A stretch of 64,000 bases of DNA from CAIZGX01 sp044374295. GTDB taxonomy: Bacteria > Bacteroidota > Bacteroidia > Flavobacteriales_D > Sanyastnellaceae. Numbering within the stretch: the first letter of the stretch is position 1; the number at the start of each line of letters is the position of its first letter. The stretch covers positions 15,523-79,522 of the forward strand of contig JBILOU010000003.1 in assembly GCA_044374295.1 (NCBI GenBank), written 5' to 3'. The notes under the pieces were generated by a model. That model did not search any database and was not told the origin of the DNA. It saw only the letters and a program-made list of their open reading frames with translations. This document shows, one piece after another, positions 26,106 through 35,136 of this stretch. Made by a program: the position numbers and the translations under genes.

Positions 26106-26885
26106 TTAGTAAATGTAAAAAATGAAGAAGAAGAGGTAAATCCACAAGATTCCCATGAAATGCCAATACATTCCGTTGGAATGAAGGCTGATACAATTGT
26201 CTTTGTTTAGCTTTCCGCTCTTTAATCTGAAAAGGTTAACCGCTAAATAGATTAGTCCGAAAAGCAAGTGAGCAATGTGCAGATAGATAAGAACGCTTAG
26301 CATGGCACCCGATGCATTGAACGTTGTTTGAACTTCCAATGTCTTGTCTTCTCTTGACTGATCGGGACGAACATAATAATAGTTGTCACCCTCTTTAACC
26401 AAAATTTGATCGTTCAATTCGAAATAATAATTCGTTCCGTATTCACCATTCAATTTTCCAAGGGTGTTCCAACGTGATTGTTTCAATCCTTGTTCTGTTT
26501 GCGTAATGGTGTTTCCCATTCCCATTGCAGCCATTTCATCCCAACCCTTATTCTGAGTATAGACGAAACCAAGTCCCAAAATGAAGGTAGCTAAAGTGCC
26601 GTACAAAGCCATTGACTGCTTTCCAGCTTTCAATGCGCGAAGGGCAGCTATGAGTGTGACACTGCTTAAAACGATGAGGGCGTTACCGACCCAAAAAATA
26701 GCAGGTGGTTGAATGTGCACCCACAAAAGTTTTCCGTAAAGGACCATGATAGCGCTGGTAATTCCGCCAAACAACATTACAACGGCGAAAATTAAAAACC
26801 ATACAATCATCTTCTTTGTACGAAGTTTCACATCTGGGTTGTGTCCTTCAAAAGGATTAATTTCTTTAAAGTCTGTGTTTTCCAT
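26106..26885 (-). CDS. Second cytochrome c oxidase subunit III-type protein
   Basis: A 259-residue membrane protein of the heme-copper oxidase subunit III family, about 80 residues shorter than the ctaE product. It keeps 'MIVWFLIFAVVMLFGG' (26-41), 'YLHIAHLLFGLIYLAVN' (201-217) and 'MYWHFMGILWIYLFFFIF' (239-256). It too has a polar insert at the loop after the helix ending 'NKGWDEM' (112-190), with Tyr-rich strands rather than His. Paired subunit III genes of this kind are common in Bacteroidota oxidase clusters. Its ATG overlaps the last base of the heme O synthase stop codon. Confidence 0.9.
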   Translation of the reverse strand: MENTDFKEINPFEGHNPDVKLRTKKMIVWFLIFAVVMLFGGITSAIMVLYGKLLWVHIQPPAIFWVGNALIVLSSVTLIAALRALKAGKQSMALYGTLATFILGLGFVYTQNKGWDEMAAMGMGNTITQTEQGLKQSRWNTLGKLNGEYGTNYYFELNDQILVKEGDNYYYVRPDQSREDKTLEVQTTFNASGAMLSVLIYLHIAHLLFGLIYLAVNLFRLKSGKLNKDNCISLHSNGMYWHFMGILWIYLFFFIFYIY

Positions 26886-27781
26886 TAGATTTTATCTATT
26901 ACGTATGCAATTTGAACTATGGGTAAATAAAAGAATGAGGCAAACATAACCTTGCGTGCATTCAACAAAGTTGGTTCTTTAAAAAGTTTGTAGGCGAGAA
27001 AAGATATCCAAATGCCGGCTAATACAACAATGATTGCAGCAATGTTTCCAACCATGGTTGTTTCGAGTGGAAGTGTCCAAGGGAGAAGGCTTACTGGAAT
27101 AAGGAAAAAGCTGTACACCATAATTTGGAAGGCCGTTTTTTTATCGGGCGTTCCACTGAAGGGAAGCAATTTGTATCCGCCTCTGTTATAGTCCTCGTGG
27201 GACACCCAAGCTATGGCCCAAAAATGGGGGAACTGCCACATAAACTGCACGGCAAACAAGACCCCGGCTTCCAATCCGAATTGATTCGTAGCAGCAACAT
27301 AACCGATCATGGGCGCTATAGCGCCTGGGAAAGCTCCAATAAATACTGCCCACGGCGAAACGCGTTTGAGTGGCGTGTAGATGAAAGCGTAGGATAAGAA
27401 GGCTGAAAATCCGAGGATACCTGATGCGGTGTTCAAGTAATAGAACAAGATGAAAATCCCGAGACCTGCTGTTGCTAAAGAGACGAACCAAGCTTCAAGT
27501 GTCGAGATTCTTTTGGTTGGAAGCGGACGGGTTCTTGTGCGGTGCATTAGCGAATCCCATTGCTGTTCGAGTACTTGATTGGCACCGTTACTTCCACCCG
27601 CCAATAAAAATCCAGCGAGAATTAACCAGCCTATTTTATCATACTCCCACTTCTCTGCTCCCATTTCATAGGAGAGAATGCAAGAAACTACCACCAAAAA
27701 CGAAAGGCGCAACTTGAATAAATCCAAAGCCGCTTTAATCTTCACCATTACACCTGATTTCTCTTCAACCGAAACTTCCAT
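26885..27781 (-). CDS. ctaB: Protoheme IX farnesyltransferase (heme O synthase)
   Basis: A 298-residue UbiA-family prenyltransferase that converts heme B to heme O, the first step to heme A. The catalytic loop 'NQVLEQQWDSLMHRTRTRPLP' (about 68-88, quoted in part) corresponds to the family's NxxxDxxxD and RTxxRP motifs, with Glu in place of the first Asp. A second loop reads 'HEDYNRGGYKLLP'. Nine hydrophobic helices fit the family. It is the first gene of the oxidase operon, with a perfect -7 element 21 bp upstream. Confidence 0.95.
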   Translation of the reverse strand: MEVSVEEKSGVMVKIKAALDLFKLRLSFLVVVSCILSYEMGAEKWEYDKIGWLILAGFLLAGGSNGANQVLEQQWDSLMHRTRTRPLPTKRISTLEAWFVSLATAGLGIFILFYYLNTASGILGFSAFLSYAFIYTPLKRVSPWAVFIGAFPGAIAPMIGYVAATNQFGLEAGVLFAVQFMWQFPHFWAIAWVSHEDYNRGGYKLLPFSGTPDKKTAFQIMVYSFFLIPVSLLPWTLPLETTMVGNIAAIIVVLAGIWISFLAYKLFKEPTLLNARKVMFASFFYLPIVQIAYVIDKI

Positions 27782-27801
27782 TTCTGCTACCTCAATTTTT
27801 G

Positions 27802-27809
27802 CAAAAGTA
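27802..27809 (-). promoter_or_regulatory. Oxidase-operon promoter -7 element
   Basis: TACTTTTG on the minus strand is an exact TAnnTTTG match, 20 bp upstream of the ctaB ATG. It is placed to drive the eight-gene oxidase operon. Confidence 0.6.
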
Positions 27810-27830
27810 CTGCTTTATACTCTTCAACAA

Positions 27831-29243
27831 TTAATAATCCCAACGACGCACTTGCCGAATTCCTTTGCGTATTCCAACCATAAGCCAAGCCTCTTTAAAA
27901 GCATCTACTCTTCTATCTTCCGAGCGATAGCGTGCAAATCCGAATACCTGAAGGGCAGGAGAAACTTGATAAGCAGCTTCAGTATTCACAACAAATAGGG
28001 TACTTCTGTTCCCTTGAAGAATATTGTTTCCGTATACACTCCAAGGGTTAACGTATGATTGGAAAATGTTTCCGCCGACATTTTGCTGAGCATCTCTTCC
28101 GAATGCGCCCCAAACAATGCTTGCTGTATAATTCCATTTTGCACGAGAGTAATGAACGGAGGTATACCATTCGTAAAAGTTTGCTCCCAACGGATGAGCC
28201 AACGGCTGTCCCATGTGTTCCCAAGCCTGAATCTCACTTCCGTGTGTGTAGGTGAAAGGCCGAACAAAAGACCATTCCGTGAGAACGGATAAGCCTTGAA
28301 TTTTCTTCGGGTTTAATCGCATACCCAATTGCATTCCGAATTTATTTCCCCACCAACCGTTTCTGTTTCGAATTTCACTCATTAAAAATTCATCGAGAAT
28401 CAGTTGTCCGTACACCTCGAATTCCTCGCTGTGCTTGTACAATCCAGAAGCACCAAGCAAAACGTTATCAGCAGACCCTTGAGAAAATTCAGCCGGACGA
28501 TAAAACAAAAACGGATTCAAGTAGTGGAGATCTAACTCTCGTCGGCTAGCAGAATCCCTCGCTTGCCAAACAACCATTTCATGGGCCGATACCGACCATT
28601 TCTTATTAATCTTCCACTCGAGTGTGTGCACTGCGATGTACTTTGGATTCAAATCGAAATGATTCTGCATGCGTTGCAGGCTGTGCGTTCGCGACCAAAG
28701 ATTCGTGAAGGTGATTTTCTTTCCAATCTTCGTTTCCAATTTCATGAATGGAAGAGCACTTGCGCTGCTCGAAAGAATGAGTGAGCGATAACCGTATCCT
28801 AAATTCTGTCTTGAATTTCCAACCGATAGCGTAAAATGATTGTTTAGTTTTCTGGAATACACGACTTCTGGAAGCGCTGCAAAAGCGGTTGCTCCCGAGT
28901 CAGGCGTTAGCACTCTTCCGAAGTTTGGAAGAACTCCTAAAGAATCTAAAAAACGTTTGTTGAATTCAGGGAAATGAAAAACAGCACCGGTTATAGACAA
29001 TGACAACTTGTTTTTTTCATTCCTGAAAATATTGCTGTAGTTGAACACTGCTGAATAGCCAAGATTGGAAATTTCGCGCGAACGATCTAACCCTGCGGCC
29101 AATTCAAAATTGAACTTTGAAATCACGGTGTCCGTTTCCACTTTCAATAAAGTAGCGTAACGCAATTCATTGAACAGAGAGTCCTGCGAAAACACGACGT
29201 TAAACGCTACAACAAGCGAGAGTATAGCTATGATTTTTTTCAC
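27831..29243 (-). CDS. Wzi/RemB-like outer membrane beta-barrel protein
   Basis: A 470-residue protein with a signal peptide ('MKKIIAILSLVVAFNVVFSQ') and alternating aromatic beta strands throughout. 'LNPFLFYRPAEFSQGSADN' near 243-261 resembles the conserved core of the capsule-assembly Wzi family, which also covers the gliding-related RemB protein of Flavobacterium. It would sit in the outer membrane, holding surface polysaccharide or taking part in surface adhesion. I do not assign RemB itself because only the family-level pattern is visible. It is a single gene, divergent from relA/spoT with a 97-bp spacer in which I see no exact -7 match. Confidence 0.7.
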   Translation of the reverse strand: MKKIIAILSLVVAFNVVFSQDSLFNELRYATLLKVETDTVISKFNFELAAGLDRSREISNLGYSAVFNYSNIFRNEKNKLSLSITGAVFHFPEFNKRFLDSLGVLPNFGRVLTPDSGATAFAALPEVVYSRKLNNHFTLSVGNSRQNLGYGYRSLILSSSASALPFMKLETKIGKKITFTNLWSRTHSLQRMQNHFDLNPKYIAVHTLEWKINKKWSVSAHEMVVWQARDSASRRELDLHYLNPFLFYRPAEFSQGSADNVLLGASGLYKHSEEFEVYGQLILDEFLMSEIRNRNGWWGNKFGMQLGMRLNPKKIQGLSVLTEWSFVRPFTYTHGSEIQAWEHMGQPLAHPLGANFYEWYTSVHYSRAKWNYTASIVWGAFGRDAQQNVGGNIFQSYVNPWSVYGNNILQGNRSTLFVVNTEAAYQVSPALQVFGFARYRSEDRRVDAFKEAWLMVGIRKGIRQVRRWDY

Positions 29244-29340
29244 GAGGGGAAGATAGAACAGTCTTTCAAAACATGCATTGTTAATAGGTAATAAGTTTCA
29301 CAATTTTATGTTGAAAGAATAGCCTTTAATTTGTGTTGTT

Positions 29341-31557
29341 ATGGCGAAAATAGAAATTGATTTAGAAGAAGAAAATCGCGAGATACTTCGCAGATACCGC
29401 GCACTTTTACGCGTTTGTTATCGCTCGAAAACCCGTGCCGATCGTGCGCGGATAAGGAAAGCCTTCGAGCTTTCCGTAGATGCTCACAAAGACATGCGTC
29501 GCAAGAGCGGCGAGCCCTACATCTACCACCCGATAGCTGTGGCAAAAATCGCCGCAGAAGAATTGGGGCTCGATACCATGAGCATCGTCTGCGCTCTTCT
29601 TCACGATACTGTCGAAGACACTGAAATAACGCTCGACGATATTCAACGTCAGTTCGGAAAAAAAGAACGCGTTATTATCGACGGCCTGACAAAAATTTCT
29701 GGCGTTGCAGACTTGAGCTCCAGCGATCAGGCCGAGAACTTTCGCAAGATGCTTCTGACGCTGTCAGATGACGTGCGCGTGATCCTGATCAAACTTGCCG
29801 ATCGTCTGCACAACATGCGCACGCTCGATCACATGCGAAGAGACAAGCAATTGAAAATTGCTAGCGAAACACTTTTCATGTATGCGCCACTCGCCCATCG
29901 ACTTGGATTGTACAACATCAAAACAGAACTCGAAGATTTAAGCCTGAAGTTTACAGATCCTGCCGCATACGATGACATCATAACCAAACTTCAAAAGACA
30001 CAAGCCGTTCGCACCCGATTCATTAATCAGTTCACACTGCCTATCCGCAGAGCGCTCGATGAACAAGGATTAGTGTACGAAATCAAAAGCCGAACAAAAA
30101 GCATCTTCAGCATCTACAATAAGATTCATACGAAAGGGGTTCCATTCGAAGAAATCTACGACTTGTTCGCCATTCGAATCATTCTTAAAACTCCGCAAGA
30201 ACAAGAAAAAACCGATTGCTGGAGAGTATACTCTGCAGTAACCGATTTTTATGTGCCAAGCACTGAGCGCCTGCGCGATTGGATTAGTACACCGAAAAGC
30301 AGCGGCTATGAATCGCTTCACACCACAGTTATGTCGCCAACGGGTAAATGGGTGGAAGTTCAAATTCGAAGCGAGCGCATGGATGACCTTGCCGAGAAAG
30401 GATATGCAGCGCATTGGAAATACAAAGACGCAGTTGAAAGTCCGGAAAGCAAACTCGATAAATGGCTCGGACAAATTCGTGACGTGCTAGAGGCACCAAG
30501 CGACAATGCCATTGAATTCATTGATAATTTCAAGCTTTCTCTTTTCAGCGAAGAGATTTATGTCTTCACGCCAAGTGGCGATTTGAAAACGCTTCCTGTT
30601 GGATCAACAACTTTGGACTTCGCTTTTCTCATTCACTCACAGATAGGCTACCAGTGCATTGGAGCCAAGGTTAACCACAAACTAGAACCTCTCAGCCACA
30701 AGTTAAGCAGCGGTGATCAAGTTGAAATTCTAACTTCTAAAAAGCAACGTCCGAAAGAAGATTGGTTGAACATTGTCATCACCGCTTCTGCACGTCAGAA
30801 AATAAAAACGGCATTAAAAGAAGAGAAAAAACAAATCTCTGAAGAAGGAAAGGAAATGTTGAAACGCCGTTTCAACTCGCTAAAAATTACCTGGGGCAGC
30901 AAGAATATTGACGAGTTCGTGCGTGCCTATGGATGCGTTACCGCAGTTGACTTCTACTACAAAATTGCTAAGGGTCGCATCGAATTGAAGAAGCTAAAAC
31001 CACATACTGTGGAAGCCGACCGCATTCGATTCGATAAGAACACGCAGGAGAAGCACGAAGAAATTACACGCATTGTTACGACAGCGCCTTCAACCGGTGA
31101 CACCGTACTTATTGGAGACGACAAGCAAAAAGTAGACTTCAGCTTATCTGTTTGTTGCAGCCCGATTCCAGGGGATGAAGTATTCGGATTTATTACTGTT
31201 TCGGAAGGGATAAAAATTCACCGAACGAATTGTCCCAATGCGCAGGAGCTGATGAGCAAGTACGCCTATCGTGTCATCAAAGCAAAATGGAGCAGCAACG
31301 ATTTGGTGCAATTCGAAGTAGGATTGAAGTTCTCAGGAACCGATGATGTTGGATTGGTTCAGAAAATAACAAACATCATTTCTACCGATATGAATGTGAA
31401 CATGCGCGCCATTTCTTTCGAAGCAAGAGACGGTATATTCGAAGGAAAAATGATAGTGCTGGTGCATGATACAGAACATTTGAATCATCTGATTAAAAAC
31501 CTTCAAGATGTAGATGGCGTGCTAACGGTAGACCGCATTGAAAGTGAATTTGCTTAA
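29341..31557 (+). CDS. rsh: Bifunctional (p)ppGpp synthetase/hydrolase (RelA/SpoT family)
   Basis: A 738-residue long RSH protein controlling the stringent response. The hydrolase HD domain is intact ('YIYHPIAVA' 60-68, 'LLHDTVED' 86-93). The synthetase domain has 'EIKSRTKSIFSIYNK', 'GYESLHTTV' and 'EVQIRSERMDDLAEKG'. TGS ('IYVFTPSGDLKTLPVGSTTLDFAF' region), a zinc-finger-like 'CCSPIPGDEVFGF' and a C-terminal ACT domain follow. Both activities look possible. The element TTTAATTTG lies 8 bp before the ATG as an imperfect promoter match, so the leader would be very short. Confidence 0.96.
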   Translation: MAKIEIDLEEENREILRRYRALLRVCYRSKTRADRARIRKAFELSVDAHKDMRRKSGEPYIYHPIAVAKIAAEELGLDTMSIVCALLHDTVEDTEITLDDIQRQFGKKERVIIDGLTKISGVADLSSSDQAENFRKMLLTLSDDVRVILIKLADRLHNMRTLDHMRRDKQLKIASETLFMYAPLAHRLGLYNIKTELEDLSLKFTDPAAYDDIITKLQKTQAVRTRFINQFTLPIRRALDEQGLVYEIKSRTKSIFSIYNKIHTKGVPFEEIYDLFAIRIILKTPQEQEKTDCWRVYSAVTDFYVPSTERLRDWISTPKSSGYESLHTTVMSPTGKWVEVQIRSERMDDLAEKGYAAHWKYKDAVESPESKLDKWLGQIRDVLEAPSDNAIEFIDNFKLSLFSEEIYVFTPSGDLKTLPVGSTTLDFAFLIHSQIGYQCIGAKVNHKLEPLSHKLSSGDQVEILTSKKQRPKEDWLNIVITASARQKIKTALKEEKKQISEEGKEMLKRRFNSLKITWGSKNIDEFVRAYGCVTAVDFYYKIAKGRIELKKLKPHTVEADRIRFDKNTQEKHEEITRIVTTAPSTGDTVLIGDDKQKVDFSLSVCCSPIPGDEVFGFITVSEGIKIHRTNCPNAQELMSKYAYRVIKAKWSSNDLVQFEVGLKFSGTDDVGLVQKITNIISTDMNVNMRAISFEARDGIFEGKMIVLVHDTEHLNHLIKNLQDVDGVLTVDRIESEFA

Positions 31558-31582
31558 AGCATCTTCATCTTTCGTATTTTTG
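31549..31582 (+). promoter_or_regulatory. Promoter of the GGGPS-family gene (-33 TTTG and -7 TATTTTTG)
   Basis: TTTG at 31549-31552 and TATTTTTG at 31575-31582 are separated by 22 bp, fitting the Bacteroidota two-part promoter. The ATG follows 4 bp later, so the message would be nearly leaderless. This is the only site in the window where I see both parts well matched. Confidence 0.6.
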
Positions 31583-31586
31583 AAAC

Positions 31587-32321
31587 ATGACCTCTGCCGG
31601 AAAAATAGAATTGCTGCTTCATTCCAAGAAGAAACAATTGGCGGTTCTTATTGATCCAGATAAGTGGAACAGTGAAAACGCGCAACAGCAAGGAGCTTTA
31701 TACAAGGCTGCTGGCGTAGATTTTATTCTGGTAGGTGGAAGTTTAAATGCAGCTTCAGATTTCAATGAACGAGTGGAACGCTTGCGAGCAACTTGTCCTT
31801 TGCCATTGGTGCTCTTTCCGGGTCATCCACTGCAACTTACCAAACACGTAGACGCAACACTTTTTCTTTCTTTGATATCTGGAAGAAATGCTGAATTCCT
31901 TATTGGACATCAAGTTGTTTCGGCACCTTATTTACATGAATGGAAACAGGAAGTCATTCCAACCGGATACATGTTGGTTAATGGCGGAAATACAACAACA
32001 GCGATATACATTAGTCAGACCGTTCCTCTTCCTAACGACAAACCTGAAGTAGCCGCTGCGACAGCGCTTGCAGGAAAATATTTAGGACTTCGTTGTTTCT
32101 ATTTAGACACCGGAAGTGGGGCAGATTTTCCAGTTTCTCAAGAACTGATTTACGCTGTAAAAAAGACTACACAACTTCCTGTAATTGTTGGTGGAGGAAT
32201 AGTTAATGAACAACAGGCGCATGCTGCTTGGCAAGCAGGTGCCGACGTTGTGGTTATGGGAACCGCAGTAGAGCAGAATCCTGAAATACTTTTCGAAATA
32301 CAAAAATTGAACGCCTTATGA
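31587..32321 (+). CDS. Geranylgeranylglyceryl phosphate synthase family protein
   Basis: A 244-residue TIM-barrel protein of the PcrB/GGGPS family. 'AVLIDPDKW' (20-28), 'DFILVGGSLNA' and 'YLDTGSGADFPV' are the substrate-binding segments, and 'VIVGGGIVNEQQA' plus 'AGADVVVMGTAVE' form the phosphate site. In archaea this enzyme makes the first ether bond of membrane lipids; Bacteroidota members make a similar prenyl glycerol phosphate whose end product is not settled. A strong promoter precedes it and the 3-hydroxyanthranilate dioxygenase gene overlaps its end by 4 bp. Confidence 0.88.
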   Translation: MTSAGKIELLLHSKKKQLAVLIDPDKWNSENAQQQGALYKAAGVDFILVGGSLNAASDFNERVERLRATCPLPLVLFPGHPLQLTKHVDATLFLSLISGRNAEFLIGHQVVSAPYLHEWKQEVIPTGYMLVNGGNTTTAIYISQTVPLPNDKPEVAAATALAGKYLGLRCFYLDTGSGADFPVSQELIYAVKKTTQLPVIVGGGIVNEQQAHAAWQAGADVVVMGTAVEQNPEILFEIQKLNAL

Positions 32322-32845
32322 TTCGTAGACCTTTCAACCTAAAAAAATGGATCGAAGAAAACAGAAGTTTACTTCAACCCCCAGTAGGAAATAAAAATCT
32401 TTATGTTGAATCAGAGGACTACGTAATTATGATTGTTGGTGGTCCAAACGCTCGGAAAGATTATCACTACAACGAGACCGAAGAATGGTTCTTCCAAGTT
32501 GAAGGCAGCGTTATGATTGGTGTGCAAGAAGATGGAAAGGCCGTTGATATTGAAGTGAAAGAAGGAGAAATGTTCTTACTTCCACCAAGAACACCCCACC
32601 AGCCGCGCAGAGGTGAAGGAACTGTTGGAATTGTTATCGAAGTGAAACGTGCAGAGCGCGAGTTAAAAGACGGACTATTGTGGTTCTGCGAAAAATGCAA
32701 TCACCCACTTCATGAAACGTATTTCGTTTTGGAAAACATTGAAAAAGATTTCTTACCTCGCTTCAGAGAATTTTACGGAAGTGAAGAAATGAGAACGTGC
32801 AAGTCTTGCGGACACGTGATGGAAACGGATCCTAAATTCGTTTAA
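32318..32845 (+). CDS. nbaC: 3-hydroxyanthranilate 3,4-dioxygenase
   Basis: A 175-residue cupin enzyme of the kynurenine pathway that opens the ring of 3-hydroxyanthranilate. The iron ligands are His50, Glu56 and His94 ('DYHYNETEEWFF', 'RTPHQPRRG'). The bacterial-type C-terminal rubredoxin-like site is complete, with Cys124, Cys127, Cys161 and Cys164. It overlaps the GGGPS-family gene by 4 bp (ATGA), an arrangement with no obvious metabolic link. A RidA-type protein similar to 2-aminomuconate deaminase lies at the other end of the window; no other kynurenine gene is visible. Confidence 0.95.
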   Translation: MIRRPFNLKKWIEENRSLLQPPVGNKNLYVESEDYVIMIVGGPNARKDYHYNETEEWFFQVEGSVMIGVQEDGKAVDIEVKEGEMFLLPPRTPHQPRRGEGTVGIVIEVKRAERELKDGLLWFCEKCNHPLHETYFVLENIEKDFLPRFREFYGSEEMRTCKSCGHVMETDPKFV

Positions 32846-32848
32846 GTC

Positions 32849-34264
32849 TTAACGTCTTTTCAGCCAAAGCTCTGGATTCTGCGGCACCCATCCGGCTTCT
32901 GAAACTTTTCCCAATTCAAAATGAAGGACGTAACCTTCACCGTTATGAGCTACGGTTCCTATCTTGTCTTTGGTGTTGACTTTCGTTCCCACTGAAACAT
33001 AGACGTTTTGCAATCCGCTGTACACCGTTTTGTACGCGCCGTGTGTGACAATCACGTTCATTCCAGCACCTTGAATATTGAAGACACTGGTTACTGTTCC
33101 GTTGAACACCGTGAATATTTCTGCATTTGCTGAAGTAATGAAATCCACGCCTTTGTTGTTCACCTCAATACCCGCAATGCTTTCATGCGCATGCCTACCG
33201 AACTTAGATCCGACAGCTCCTGACGCAACAGGCCAAGGCAAACTTCCTTTATTCTGTTCGAATACTGTATTTGCGAGAACAACCTCCGGTGCACTTTCCA
33301 TTTTCGGAGTTGCATTTACGACTGGTTTCGGCGGTGTAACCACCGCGACAGGTGTATTGGTCTTAACAGGTGCTGTTGTTCCCGAGGCGTTGGCAGATGC
33401 ATTGTTCGAAGCCGTTGCATTCGCTGCAGCTCTTCGTTGATCTTCCTTCCTCTTCTCTTCCGCAAGCCTCGCTTTCTCTGCTTCCTGCTTGCGAATACGT
33501 TCGTTCTCTGCAGCGATTTCCTGACGAACAATTTCTTCAATCTTATTGGTTAACTGCCTTCTCTCAACTTCCTTTTGACGCTGAATTTCACGTAATTTCC
33601 CTTCTTCCGATTTAAGGAATTCCAACTTCTTCTGTTGTTCTAATTTGTTCAACGCAATCTCGTTTCGTTCACTTTGTTCATCGCTCGAAAGGGCCAACTT
33701 GGTCTGTTTGTTTCCTTCCAACATAGAAATATTTTCGGCTATCTCTAACTGAGCATCTTTCATTTGTTGAGCATGAAATTTCCTGTTCTCAGCGTATTGC
33801 TTCAAAAGCTGAACACGCTTTACCGCCTGGAAGAAATCTGATGAAGAAAGAATGAATGCTATTTTCGAATAGGATGAACGCTGCTTGTAGCTGTTGTAAA
33901 TCATCTTCGCGTATTCAGCTTTTAAATCTTGAATGCTCGCTTCAAGATCAACCACGCGACCCTCACCATTCTTAATTTCACCATCAATGGTTCCTACTTC
34001 TGAATTGATGGATTGGATTAATTCTTCACGCAAACGAATTTGCTCATTCAACAACGAGAGTTCTGCTGAAGCGCTGCGCTGATCAGCCTGATATTCCTTG
34101 ATGAGTTGCTTCGTTCTAGCTATTTCATTATTCAATTCGCTTCTACGAGAAGTAAGCTCTGCTTTCTTGGTTTGAGCAAATACCCATTGAAAGGTCATTC
34201 CTGAACAAACAAGAATAAGCACAAGAAGCGCGTAAGAAACATGTGATTTATTCAGCCCTTTCAT
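32849..34264 (-). CDS. EnvC-like murein hydrolase activator with degenerate LytM domain
   Basis: A 471-residue exported protein: signal peptide or anchor (8-30), long coiled coil (about 32-265, rich in Glu, Lys and Arg), a low-complexity Ala/Asn/Thr/Pro linker, and a C-terminal M23 (LytM) domain. The zinc site is broken: the HxGxD motif reads N370-K-G-V-D374, and HxH reads V446-L-H448. This matches EnvC-type proteins, which activate amidases instead of cutting peptidoglycan. It is the last gene of a four-gene operon and ends 3 bp from the convergent dioxygenase gene. An amidase of a different type is encoded at 57700. Confidence 0.88.
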   Translation of the reverse strand: MKGLNKSHVSYALLVLILVCSGMTFQWVFAQTKKAELTSRRSELNNEIARTKQLIKEYQADQRSASAELSLLNEQIRLREELIQSINSEVGTIDGEIKNGEGRVVDLEASIQDLKAEYAKMIYNSYKQRSSYSKIAFILSSSDFFQAVKRVQLLKQYAENRKFHAQQMKDAQLEIAENISMLEGNKQTKLALSSDEQSERNEIALNKLEQQKKLEFLKSEEGKLREIQRQKEVERRQLTNKIEEIVRQEIAAENERIRKQEAEKARLAEEKRKEDQRRAAANATASNNASANASGTTAPVKTNTPVAVVTPPKPVVNATPKMESAPEVVLANTVFEQNKGSLPWPVASGAVGSKFGRHAHESIAGIEVNNKGVDFITSANAEIFTVFNGTVTSVFNIQGAGMNVIVTHGAYKTVYSGLQNVYVSVGTKVNTKDKIGTVAHNGEGYVLHFELGKVSEAGWVPQNPELWLKRR

Positions 34265-34266
34265 TC

Positions 34267-35136
34267 CTATTTCCTTTTGATTGGATAGTCCTTATCGTAG
34301 TCGAACGAAAAATCGTAATGATTCTGTGTGTTCAATCGAACAATTTTAAAATCGAGTACTGTCTTTCCTTTTACATCATCGATTTGAATGTTGCATTTAT
34401 GAGGGTAATGCGAAGGATCTTCTTCATCGAATTCAGAATAGTTAATCTGCACCATTCTCTTCGTGCGTATATCGGTCAACTCACATTTCACCACTTTATA
34501 CAAATCCGATTCAATCCAGAATTTGGATGAAATCCAATCGTTATCTTCCAACCTCTTGGGAACTCTTCTCCCATCGCGATTTGTCAATGAATCTTGATCC
34601 TCAGATGCTCTTCGGACCCGTCGAGACAAACGAGATACGAGCGTGTAATATTCAACGTCGAGCTTCTCAATTCCACTTTTCATGCGTCCTTCCTCGCGAC
34701 TTAAGCCAATTGGATTTCCGATTAATAAATCTTGAAGCGTAGATAGATCCAAGTCAATCTTGGCTAGTTCTGTCAACTGATTCACAGAGCCCAAGAAAAC
34801 ATACTTATCTCCAGGAATGTCAGAAACCATTTTCAAACTATCCTTATCAACCAAAAGTCGCAACACCTCAATACCCAATGCCGGACTCACGCTTACAGAT
34901 ACTGCGCTGTCCTTACGCATGCGAACAGTGGCCTTGAATCCTTGCTGCTCTTCTCCGCTTGTAAACTCAGCGTCGAGCTTCATTCCCAACCAATCAAATT
35001 CGAATTTATTCTTCTCGATATTTCTAGTCAAAAAAGCTTGCGTTCTTTCCTTCAGCGGTTCTTGTGTAACAACAACCTCTTTGCTTTTGCAGGCGAAGAG
35101 AAATGGGATAAGGAGTATGATGAGATACTTATTCAA
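34267..35136 (-). CDS. DUF4292 lipoprotein
   Basis: A 289-residue lipoprotein (lipobox 'FLFAC', Cys16) of the DUF4292 family, with 'FDWLGMKLDAEF' and 'VSVSPALGIEVLRLLVDKDSLKMV' near the N-terminus and 'LIGNPIGL' in the middle. The fold resembles LolA/LolB-like lipoprotein carriers, and such proteins are conserved in Bacteroidota, but a function is not established. It overlaps the TPR lipoprotein gene by 8 bp and precedes the EnvC-like gene by 2 bp, a neighbourhood that hints at envelope assembly. Confidence 0.85.
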   Translation of the reverse strand: MNKYLIILLIPFLFACKSKEVVVTQEPLKERTQAFLTRNIEKNKFEFDWLGMKLDAEFTSGEEQQGFKATVRMRKDSAVSVSVSPALGIEVLRLLVDKDSLKMVSDIPGDKYVFLGSVNQLTELAKIDLDLSTLQDLLIGNPIGLSREEGRMKSGIEKLDVEYYTLVSRLSRRVRRASEDQDSLTNRDGRRVPKRLEDNDWISSKFWIESDLYKVVKCELTDIRTKRMVQINYSEFDEEDPSHYPHKCNIQIDDVKGKTVLDFKIVRLNTQNHYDFSFDYDKDYPIKRK

